This document shows, piece by piece, positions 12,058 to 18,164 of a stretch of DNA of 18,164 bases (the stretch's first letter is position 1; every line of letters begins with the position of its first letter). The position numbers and the translations under genes are program-made. The notes below the pieces were generated by a model that worked only from the letters and a program-made list of their open reading frames with translations, ran no database searches and was not told where the DNA came from. The stretch comes from CAYHEQ01 sp964355795 (lineage in GTDB: Bacteria; Patescibacteriota; JACPGU01): positions 1 through 18,164 of the forward strand of contig CAYHEQ010000014.1 in assembly GCA_964355795.1 (NCBI GenBank). Reading direction: 5' to 3'.

Positions 12058-15000
12058 ATGAATGCTCCTTCTGCTTTCTTTTTGGCAAAAAATCTCCACC
12101 GGAATATCGCCATTTTAGTTTTGGGCAGTTTTCTGCTGTCTTTGATTTTTTTGCCACTGCAAGCATTTGCGATAGACAAACCTGTTCCGAATATTACTGC
12201 CGAATACAATTCATTTTCCATGGAAAAAGGCGCAACTAAAACTGTCTGGTTTCAGGTAGATAATAATGGATCCAATAATCCCTCCGCGACGGCCAAACCA
12301 TTCTACATAGACGTCAGTATGTCTTTGGGTCTAGAGGTCATAGAAGAAGGAGGCAAATGGGCAAAATACAAGCCAGGAGACAAAATATATCATAGTGGCT
12401 CTAATATTAAAGACCAGACCGCTGGCTATATGCTTTTGTCTTATCAGGGAGATTCTCTCAACGGCACCACTAGCGTGTCTCAAACTCTAAAATTCAGAGC
12501 CATAAGTGATGGTCCACAGCATATATTTTATAGAGTATCTTTCCTGCCTCCTGGTGCCAGTGGAACCAATAGCCCCGACAACTTCATTCGCCATCCAACC
12601 AGTGGCTACATGGATCAACAAAACTGGTACGCTAAAAAAATTGAGGTAACGGTGACACCACCCACCCCCCAGTATTACAAAGCGACCAATCCTTCGCCCG
12701 CCAATGGCGCGACCAATGTTTCTTTGAATCCCACTCTCTCCTGGTCAGCCAATGGGAATCCGAGCGGAACTAGATATAAAGTATATTTTTATGGTTATTC
12801 ATCAATAGCTTCTCAAAAGTTTCTCCTTGAAACAAAAGAAACGACAGCGACAAATATAGCTTTTAGCAATCTTTCTTATGATAGTTTGTATTATTGGGTA
12901 GTTGAGACTATGGCGCCAGATAGAAGTATCGCCAATGACGAATGGTCGTTTAGAACCGAAAAGCAAGCTATCACCTATACCCCCTATGTTGATGCCGGAC
13001 CAGATCAAAACGTCTGGGAAGAAGACTATATTTACCTCAATGGCACTGCTTACGCGCGCGACTCAAGCTACATTAATTCTATTTGGTGGTTCGTCGATGA
13101 TCAAATAGTCACAGGCGCTATGGGTGGTTTTGGCCCAACAATCAATCCTTTGCCCGTAGGCTCTCACAAAATAAAACTTTATATCTCTACCACCAGCGGG
13201 GCAAGCAACGAAGATTTTCTTACCATAGAAGTTAAGCCACGACCAAGGTATGGTTTAGAAATTACTGGCTATTCTAATGCAACCGGCAGAGATATTTACG
13301 GAGGCTATGCCACCGTCGCCCCCAATAATAATTGGAGTGGCAATGGCAACGATGGCCTGGCTATCATAAAAATTAGGAATAATGGTAACCGCACCGATAA
13401 TATAAAAATTACCGTTTCCGCTGAAGGATACACCGCTCGAGTTGCTCCGCAAAATTATGTCTTGGTTTCTTCTTCTGATTTTTCCAAATACACCAATACG
13501 ACCACATATAGGATAGATCCAGGCGCAGAACAAAATGCTTACGTTTTTGTCAAAACGACATCTTCTACGCTAGTGGGCTCTATCGTTGTTCTGTCTGCTG
13601 TCGTTGAGTCGATCGCCGACCCAACGAAAAAAGAAAATGCTGTTGTCGCCTATCTTGTTATGAATTCTTCTGACTTGCTAATGCAAAATCTTGTAGATTT
13701 TCTAATATTTATGAAAAATGGAGCCGAATTTATTTTTGGCAACCCAGAGGTCTATTTTGACCCCAACGCTACTGATTTAGACAAGGCTATAGAAACATTT
13801 AATATCGCCCTTTCGGTAGCCACTCTAGGAGAAACAAGGGCGATAATTAAAACCTTCACTACTGGTGTTGGCAAAATATCTCGCGAAGTGACTATCGGGA
13901 AAGAGATGGCTGAATTAGCTAAAAATTCAGCTAGCGTTCCCAAAAGAGCTCTGGCCGCCAGAGTAGAAACCAAAATGATTTTAGAGCATCTTGGCAAAAC
14001 ACAGTTCCTTGGCAAAGATGTGGCAACAAAATTAGCTACCGTCCTCGGTAAACTGGAGCCAGAAAAAGCGTATCAAACAGCATCAGCCATCTATTCTCTT
14101 AGAAACGCTGGAGGTTATGAAAAATTGGCGGCAGAATTTATAAAGAATCCTAACGATATAGCCAAATTAAACAATCTCGTGATCCAAGCTGAAATTGTTA
14201 AGAATATTTGGCTGGCAAAAAATGCCTTAAATATAGATAGGATTTTGCTTTCTTCGAAAATAGACTATGTAATTGATGGGGTAAAAAAATTTGTGACACC
14301 AGATATCCAAATATTCTACAAAGATGGGTCAAAAGCCATCGGAGACGTTACTAATATAAAAGTTGCCTATCCTGGCCCAGATGTGGAAAATTTTAATTCA
14401 GCAATACAAACCGAACTAAATAGGCTAAAATTTAATAATAACCCTCAGGTGGCAAATTTTGAAAAAATTATCCGAACGAGGCAAGCTGGGTTCTCGCCAG
14501 AAACAACCAAAGTTATTATATACGCGGAAGAAATCGACCCAAAAATGGTTGACTACATAGAAAGAGAATTAGATGCCGTAGTTACTCCGGCTCAATCATT
14601 AACCGGCATCACTATACCGGTTTATGTCGCTTTCAAAATAGCAAAAGAGTTGCCTTCTGCTCCCGAAATCACCATCTCTCCGGCTTCGGGCAGTTTTAAC
14701 GCTCCGGTTGCCGTCAGGTTTTCAGAAAGAAATAATCGGCCGGTACGGATCCATTACACTATTAACGGTTCTACTCCCAATGCATCCAGCCCGCTCTACA
14801 ATCCTGCTTATCCGATATTGCTAACCAAAAGCGCCACTCTCAAATATTTCGCCATAGATCCCGTCAGCAATGTCAAAACGGCGGTAAAAACCGAACCGTA
14901 TGTCGTCAATGTCAGTAATGCCCCCAAATATTACCGCGTAATGGACGAACAGGGCAGACAGCTCTACGGATTTTCCGTCACTCTCACCAAAGATAACCAA

Positions 15001-15186
15001 ACATATTTCTCCACCAGCAATGCCAAAAGTAACCTAGCGGTTCCCAATCCTGGCCCAGGACGCTACATTGTTACTATCAAAAAATTTGGCTACCGAATCT
15101 GGCAATCAACAGTGGATTTTCCCATCACCGACGCCAACCCTACCATTATTACTTTGAAGAAATTCAACCGATTGTCAATTTGGTAA
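12058..15186 (+). CDS. Large multidomain secreted protein with nuclease-like internal segment
   Basis: A 1042-residue protein. The signal peptide is residues 1-38 (hydrophobic core 17-33, cut at AFA-ID). ATG 12058 is chosen because it gives a normal signal peptide; the frame is open to 11935 but that part overlaps a hairpin. Extended -10 TGCTAAGAT lies about 35 nt upstream. Domains: unrecognised beta domain (40-200), fibronectin-III-like (205-300, NPSPANGATNVSLNPTLSWS), PKD-like (308-393), CARDB-like (398-535), a helical region (540-740), then TPDIQIFYKDG..AIGDVTNIK (747-768) and a following helix and strands to ~845, resembling a PD-(D/E)XK core. A chitobiase/hexosaminidase C-terminal-type domain (867-950, IHYTINGSTP...SPLY) and a carboxypeptidase-regulatory-like domain (957-1042) finish it. 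The next gene follows after 27 nt, so they are probably an operon. Confidence 0.8.
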   Translation: MNAPSAFFLAKNLHRNIAILVLGSFLLSLIFLPLQAFAIDKPVPNITAEYNSFSMEKGATKTVWFQVDNNGSNNPSATAKPFYIDVSMSLGLEVIEEGGKWAKYKPGDKIYHSGSNIKDQTAGYMLLSYQGDSLNGTTSVSQTLKFRAISDGPQHIFYRVSFLPPGASGTNSPDNFIRHPTSGYMDQQNWYAKKIEVTVTPPTPQYYKATNPSPANGATNVSLNPTLSWSANGNPSGTRYKVYFYGYSSIASQKFLLETKETTATNIAFSNLSYDSLYYWVVETMAPDRSIANDEWSFRTEKQAITYTPYVDAGPDQNVWEEDYIYLNGTAYARDSSYINSIWWFVDDQIVTGAMGGFGPTINPLPVGSHKIKLYISTTSGASNEDFLTIEVKPRPRYGLEITGYSNATGRDIYGGYATVAPNNNWSGNGNDGLAIIKIRNNGNRTDNIKITVSAEGYTARVAPQNYVLVSSSDFSKYTNTTTYRIDPGAEQNAYVFVKTTSSTLVGSIVVLSAVVESIADPTKKENAVVAYLVMNSSDLLMQNLVDFLIFMKNGAEFIFGNPEVYFDPNATDLDKAIETFNIALSVATLGETRAIIKTFTTGVGKISREVTIGKEMAELAKNSASVPKRALAARVETKMILEHLGKTQFLGKDVATKLATVLGKLEPEKAYQTASAIYSLRNAGGYEKLAAEFIKNPNDIAKLNNLVIQAEIVKNIWLAKNALNIDRILLSSKIDYVIDGVKKFVTPDIQIFYKDGSKAIGDVTNIKVAYPGPDVENFNSAIQTELNRLKFNNNPQVANFEKIIRTRQAGFSPETTKVIIYAEEIDPKMVDYIERELDAVVTPAQSLTGITIPVYVAFKIAKELPSAPEITISPASGSFNAPVAVRFSERNNRPVRIHYTINGSTPNASSPLYNPAYPILLTKSATLKYFAIDPVSNVKTAVKTEPYVVNVSNAPKYYRVMDEQGRQLYGFSVTLTKDNQTYFSTSNAKSNLAVPNPGPGRYIVTIKKFGYRIWQSTVDFPITDANPTIITLKKFNRLSIW

Positions 15187-15213
15187 AAATACTGTGAAAA
15201 GGAGGGGGTTTTC

Positions 15214-16029
15214 TTGTTACTTAAAAAAGCGCTTTGTTTTTTGACGCTGGTCATTATAACCAATTTCATCTCTGGTTGCGAGAGTGGTCCTCCGCCACCG
15301 CCACCGCCACCGACCAATTACTATTTGGATGTCAGTATTGATTCTCCGGTCGATTCTTTTCTAGAGTCGAACACTGCTGGCGAGATTCGCGTCAGCCTTG
15401 GCACTAACGACACGGTGACTTCTATCCGCTACTTGGTGTCTGAAAACGGCGCTTCGTCTTGGACTACCGTCTGCCAATTTTCATCGGCAGTGGAAATTTG
15501 CTCCTGGGACAGATCGGATGAACTGAATTTCCCCAACGGTAGCTACACGATTAAAGTGGAAGCGGAGTCAGCCAATGGGAAGCAGGCGCAAGATTCGGCC
15601 AGTGGTCAAATCTTCATCGCCGAACGTTTGAGCCCCCGATGGGACAAAGACCCGCTGATTACCGACATCCTGCCGGCTCTGGAAAATCCTGCCTCACCGC
15701 CAGCTAATGTAACTATGACTATGCTGGCTGATGAGGCTGTCGGCTACTCCCTAGACACTTTTTGCATCCCCTTTGAAGTCACTATCGTGGAAAGCGCAAC
15801 CGCCAACTATCAATGGGGAGCAGATTGCCCTACCACTGATTGCACGCGGGTGAAAGCCCTGGTACGCGCCTTTATCCAAGAAGATGAGGAAGGCAACCAA
15901 TCCTATGTCACCGACCCCGAACCGGCATCTGTCGTGGCCGTCTATGAGATCCAAACCTCCCCCGCGGTACCGGTTACAGCACCGGACGCTTATTCTCCCA
16001 GCACTGTCTGCGGAACGGGGGATAATTGA
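15214..16029 (+). CDS. Poly-proline surface lipoprotein with Ig-like domain
   Basis: A 271-residue predicted lipoprotein. It starts with TTG at 15214, fixed by AAAGGAGG (15198-15205) eight bases upstream. The signal sequence is MLLKKALCFLTLVIITNF and the lipobox ISGC puts the lipidated cysteine at residue 22. A run of eight prolines (26-33) forms a stiff spacer to an Ig-like domain (38-136: VSIDSPVDSFLESN...VRYLVS-type strands, FPNGSYTIKVEAESANG). The second half (140-271) is unrecognised, with several cysteines that could form disulfides (FCIPF, ADCPTTDC, TVCG). It lies 27 nt after the preceding surface protein and before a strong terminator, so it is likely the last gene of the exported-protein operon. 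A membrane-tethered partner of the two large proteins is a reasonable guess. Confidence 0.85.
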   Translation: MLLKKALCFLTLVIITNFISGCESGPPPPPPPPTNYYLDVSIDSPVDSFLESNTAGEIRVSLGTNDTVTSIRYLVSENGASSWTTVCQFSSAVEICSWDRSDELNFPNGSYTIKVEAESANGKQAQDSASGQIFIAERLSPRWDKDPLITDILPALENPASPPANVTMTMLADEAVGYSLDTFCIPFEVTIVESATANYQWGADCPTTDCTRVKALVRAFIQEDEEGNQSYVTDPEPASVVAVYEIQTSPAVPVTAPDAYSPSTVCGTGDN

Positions 16030-16050
16030 TTCCAGTAGAATCTCCAACTA

Positions 16051-16080
16051 AAAATCGGGCGTTAAAGCCCGATTTTTTTA
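16051..16080. terminator. Strong bidirectional intrinsic terminator
   Basis: AAAATCGGGC (16051-16060) pairs with GCCCGATTTT (16067-16076), loop GTTAAA, then T-run to 16079. The A-run on the left makes it work in both directions, serving the + strand lipoprotein operon and the convergent - strand gene at 16134-16382. Confidence 0.9.
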
Positions 16081-16091
16081 CCTGATTTTTC

Positions 16092-16136
16092 CCTATAACC
16101 TACAACCTATAACCTATAACCTATAACCTAGCCCTA
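16092..16136. repeat. CCTATAA heptamer repeat providing a stop codon
   Basis: CCTA at 16092, 16099, 16106, 16113, 16120 and 16127 (exact 7-nt steps), then once more at 16133 (6-nt step). The CTA of the last unit (16134-16136) is, on the - strand, the TAG stop of the EF-Tu-domain-like gene. Same family as the repeats at 45-72, 1845-1882 and 2355-2382. Confidence 0.9.
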
Positions 16137-16382
16137 TCCCGCCAGGAAAACTTCGTTTCCTTCGTGCACTTTTTCCGCCACTTTGATACCGACGATGTCG
16201 CCTTTTTTGGCGCTCTGGACATCTTTGTGATCCACCTGTATCGAGTCCACCGTCTGTTCAAAATCGGTGTTGGCGCCTTTGATTTTGATCGTGTCGCCAA
16301 CCTTTAATGCTCCCGAAAGCTCAATAATCCCCACCATGAGACCGGAATAAAAGTGAGTAATCTTGCCTATGGATTTTTCCAT
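16134..16382 (-). CDS. EF-Tu domain 2-like small protein
   Basis: An 82-residue protein forming one beta-barrel of the translation-factor domain 2 type: IGKITHFYSGLMVGIIELSG, then LKVGDTIKIKG, QTVDSIQVDH and KKGDIVGIKVAEKVHEGNEVFL. This matches the barrel found in EF-Tu/IF2 and as a stand-alone or tail domain near U32-type peptidases. There is no GTPase domain. It could help a tRNA- or rRNA-modifying partner, but none is adjacent. AAGGAGG lies three bases before ATG 16382, giving strong start support. The stop codon lies in a heptamer repeat. Confidence 0.85.
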   Translation of the reverse strand: MEKSIGKITHFYSGLMVGIIELSGALKVGDTIKIKGANTDFEQTVDSIQVDHKDVQSAKKGDIVGIKVAEKVHEGNEVFLAG

Positions 16383-16476
16383 ACGCCTCCTTCGGATGAA
16401 TTAATATTAAGATTGATTTTATTATAGCCCCATTGAACATTCTTGCCAATACAAAATTTTTGCCGATAACGAATAA

Positions 16477-16505
16477 TGCGCCCATTGGTTCGACCAATGG
16501 GCGCA
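16477..16505 (-). terminator. Perfect 13-bp hairpin downstream of CapA-family gene
   Basis: TGCGCCCATTGGT (16477-16489) pairs exactly with 16493-16505 around TCG. It lies 20 nt past the CapA-family stop codon on the - strand and is followed there by ATTATT, so it is a modest intrinsic terminator. Its centre GGTTCGACC is the same 9-mer as in the inverted repeat at 1387-1438. Confidence 0.6.
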
Positions 16506-16526
16506 CATCGTTTGAAAGGAAAACCC

Positions 16527-17447
16527 CTACCGGCAATCCGGCTGGGCATTGGTAATAAGACAGGAGACAGTTTCGTAGGAAAATTTCCCGCCTTTTTCCT
16601 CAATTTGCAAAATCATCGTTTTGCGCTGGGGCAGACGAGGATTGTCAAAGACAAAATTACCAAGAGAATAAGCGATAATTCTGTCTTTGTAAAATTCAAT
16701 CGGTTGCAAAACATGGGGATGATGGCCGATGATAATATCGGCGCCAGCGTCAATGAAATCCCGCGCCAACTTCCTCTGTCGCTCGGAAGGACTTGGCATA
16801 TATTCTACGCCCCAATGCACAGAAACAATCAAAATATCCGTTTTTTTCCGCGCTGTTTTGACCGCTGTTAGCGCTCGTGCCGTTTCCGCTTTCAGCATCG
16901 CGATACCGGCTTTTTGAGTGGAAGCGCCACAATCTTGGTGATTGCACAAATCGGCAAAAGCCAAAAAACCCACCTTTTTCTCCTTAATTTCTATAATCCT
17001 TAAACTGCGCGCTTCAGCCCAATTTCGACCTCCGCCTACATAACGAATGTCAAATTTTTCCAAAGTGGCAATGGTGTCCGTTACTCCTTTTACGCCTCCA
17101 TCAAGGGCGTGATTATTGGCCAGACTCACAATATCTATTCCGGCCCAAGAAAGCGCCTGCGCCATCCGTGGTGGCGTCTTAAAAACGAAACCGCCACCTT
17201 TGACATTACGCAAAACCTTATCGCCGGAAAAAACACACTCCAGATTGCCGAAAGCAATATCGGCTGTTCGTAAAATATGCGCCGATTCGGCAAAAGGATA
17301 AGAAAAATCATTTTTTTGCAGAGTAATCGATCCCGCCTGTCCCGCCAGTAAAATATCACCGACGAAAGCCATTTTGACCGAATCACGAGCCGAAATCTGT
17401 GAAGGAAAAGAAAAAAACATCATAGTCGCCAGAAGGATTTTCTTCAT
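16527..17447 (-). CDS. CapA-family metallophosphatase-like exported protein
   Basis: A 306-residue protein of the CapA/PgsA family (metallophosphoesterase-like fold; in Bacillus the relative takes part in poly-gamma-glutamate synthesis). The signal peptide is residues 1-20 (MKKILLATMMFFSFPSQISA). Conserved blocks: FVGDILLAG (29-37), FGNLECVFSG (66-75), SLANNHALDGG (108-118), VHWGVEYMPSP (209-219), GHHPHVLQPIE (240-250) and YSLGNFVFD (261-269), in family order and with all expected His, Asn and Asp residues. Length is normal. The poly-glutamate genes capB and capC are not beside it, so the in vivo substrate is open. The start ATG 17447 has GAGG about 10 bases upstream. The likely terminator is at 16477-16505. 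Confidence 0.92.
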   Translation of the reverse strand: MKKILLATMMFFSFPSQISARDSVKMAFVGDILLAGQAGSITLQKNDFSYPFAESAHILRTADIAFGNLECVFSGDKVLRNVKGGGFVFKTPPRMAQALSWAGIDIVSLANNHALDGGVKGVTDTIATLEKFDIRYVGGGRNWAEARSLRIIEIKEKKVGFLAFADLCNHQDCGASTQKAGIAMLKAETARALTAVKTARKKTDILIVSVHWGVEYMPSPSERQRKLARDFIDAGADIIIGHHPHVLQPIEFYKDRIIAYSLGNFVFDNPRLPQRKTMILQIEEKGGKFSYETVSCLITNAQPDCR

Positions 17448-17530
17448 TTTGTTAAGCCTCGCTTGGTTTTTAGTTTACTCGGCAATTCTACACCAAGAAT
17501 CTCTGATCGGCAAAAGTTTTTCACGCAATA

Positions 17531-17588
17531 ACTGCGAAAGCCGAGCCTTCGCAGTCCAAACAAAAAAACGGCTCGTTTCGCGAGCCGT
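17531..17588 (-). terminator. Intrinsic terminator and second hairpin after amino-acid-kinase-like gene
   Basis: On the - strand ACGGCTCG (17588-17581) pairs with CGAGCCGT (17575-17568), 5-nt loop, followed by T7: a strong terminator just after the stop of the 18115 gene. A second hairpin (17531-17538 with 17548-17555) follows. The loop of the second contains the same GGCTCG word as the terminator stem, so an alternative pairing between the two is possible. Confidence 0.85.
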
Positions 17589-17611
17589 CCATGATGATTT
17601 CACCTCTTTTT

Positions 17612-18115
17612 TCAAAATCCCACAATCTCAATCTTTCCTTGCGGGACGAGACACGCGCCAAAACGAGCAAATTGTTGCTTCTTTTCCTCCAGCCGATCGG
17701 CTGTTGTCAGTACGAAAAGCTGACTGAAACCGTGATAGGCGCTCAAAGTATAGATGTCGCCATTGACGAGGCAGAGGACTCCGCAGAGGACTCCCCCGAT
17801 TTCCAAAACCGGAGTCAACACCGTGGCTCTAATCTCCCTCTCGGCCAAACCAGCATTAAATCTCCCGACATTCCCGTTTAGAATTTTTAGAGCGATTGCC
17901 CTGCCTCTATCATCGGTAATTTCTCGCCCCAAAGAGCCGAAAGCGCTTTCGATCCCTTCTTCCCTCAACGCCTGGCTAATCTGACTCCCGCCACCCACGC
18001 AAACCACCAAGTGATGGCATAGTTTCTCCACCGTCGCCAGAAAAGCAAAAACCTCCTCCATCCCCAGCAAATCACAGGGGATCTTCACAAAAGTATTTTT
18101 CAGAATCTTCGCCAA
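17612..18115 (-). CDS. Compact amino-acid-kinase-fold protein
   Basis: A 167-residue protein. Residues 8-60 match the N-terminal part of the amino acid kinase superfamily (acetylglutamate, aspartate and uridylate kinases): a VKIP strand, a helix, then HLVVCVGGGSQISQALREEGI with the glycine-rich nucleotide loop GGG (41-43). GREITDDRGRAIALKILNGNVGRFNAGL (63-90) fits the substrate-lid segment and LTTADRLEEKKQQF (136-149) the nucleotide-binding region, and it ends in a strand KIEIVGF. At 167 residues it is well short of the usual 230-290, and the Lys of the typical VVKxGGS start is followed by IPC, not GGS, so catalysis is uncertain. The start is TTG 18115 with AAAGGAG seven bases upstream. A possible end of another gene lies just upstream (TGA at 18143-18141), so it may be in an operon running from outside the window. 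Confidence 0.65.
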   Translation of the reverse strand: MAKILKNTFVKIPCDLLGMEEVFAFLATVEKLCHHLVVCVGGGSQISQALREEGIESAFGSLGREITDDRGRAIALKILNGNVGRFNAGLAEREIRATVLTPVLEIGGVLCGVLCLVNGDIYTLSAYHGFSQLFVLTTADRLEEKKQQFARFGACLVPQGKIEIVGF

Positions 18116-18164
18116 TGCCCCGCTCCTTTCTTTTTTATTTTCAAGATGAGTGCGCTACCACTAC

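Noticed and set aside
16092..16133. Possible CRISPR array
   Set aside because: The units are 7 nt and contiguous, without spacers, and no cas genes are present.
18141..18164. On the - strand the edge sequence resembles a tRNA D-arm (GTAGTGGTAGCGCA) running toward an anticodon loop
   Set aside because: No matching anticodon stem, T-arm (GTTCGA) or acceptor follows on that strand, and the same bases also read as the end of a gene stopping at TGA 18143-18141. Probably coincidence or a gene end.

Overview
The window looks like part of a streamlined bacterial genome, most likely a Candidate Phyla Radiation (Patescibacteria, Parcubacteria-like) member. This is inferred from the mix of content: short compact housekeeping genes, giant low-similarity secreted proteins, NBR1-like Ig and LysM surface proteins, very short or absent mRNA leaders, and degenerate tandem repeats both between and inside genes. 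The standard genetic code fits: TGA is used as a stop and no in-frame TGA is needed in any gene. No rRNA, complete tRNA, CRISPR array, insertion sequence or phage gene was seen.

Layout. Bases 1-1093 (-) hold most of mnmA (tRNA 2-thiouridylase), running off the left edge and carrying two in-frame, repeat-derived insertions. Bases 1094-1530 are a repeat-rich spacer with a perfect 20-bp inverted repeat. A MerR/excisionase-type HTH plus coiled-coil protein (1531-2265, +) converges on a membrane-anchored double-LysM protein (2377-2985, -). Upstream of the latter lie a RelE/ParE toxin and its antitoxin (3035-3488, -) and a secreted protein with two NBR1-like Ig domains and a Big-type domain (3538-4905, -). 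A divergent promoter region follows.

The + strand then has a GHMP-kinase-fold protein with an unexplained C-terminal domain (5153-7006), a nucleoside 2-deoxyribosyltransferase-like protein (7072-7554), a terminator, and a tiny protein with a Cys4-His-Cys3 zinc-finger pattern (7677-7910). Next is an exported-protein block: a 1297-residue PKD / beta-rich / carboxypeptidase-regulatory-like protein (8006-11899), a 1042-residue multidomain protein with a buried PD-(D/E)XK-like segment (12058-15186), and a poly-proline lipoprotein (15214-16029), closed by a strong bidirectional terminator. On the - strand at the right end are an EF-Tu-domain-2-like protein, a CapA-family metallophosphatase and a compact amino-acid-kinase-fold protein.

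Most notable. (1) A dispersed family of degenerate tandem repeats with a strict 7-nt period (CCTANNN and relatives) sits in spacers, inside the reading frames of mnmA and the HTH gene, and supplies the TAG stop codon of two other genes. (2) A GHMP-fold protein appears to lack the usual catalytic Asp and is fused to a possible nucleic-acid-binding domain, next to an NDT-like enzyme. (3) A nuclease-like segment is buried inside a surface protein. Assignments are by eye from motifs; no database search was possible.
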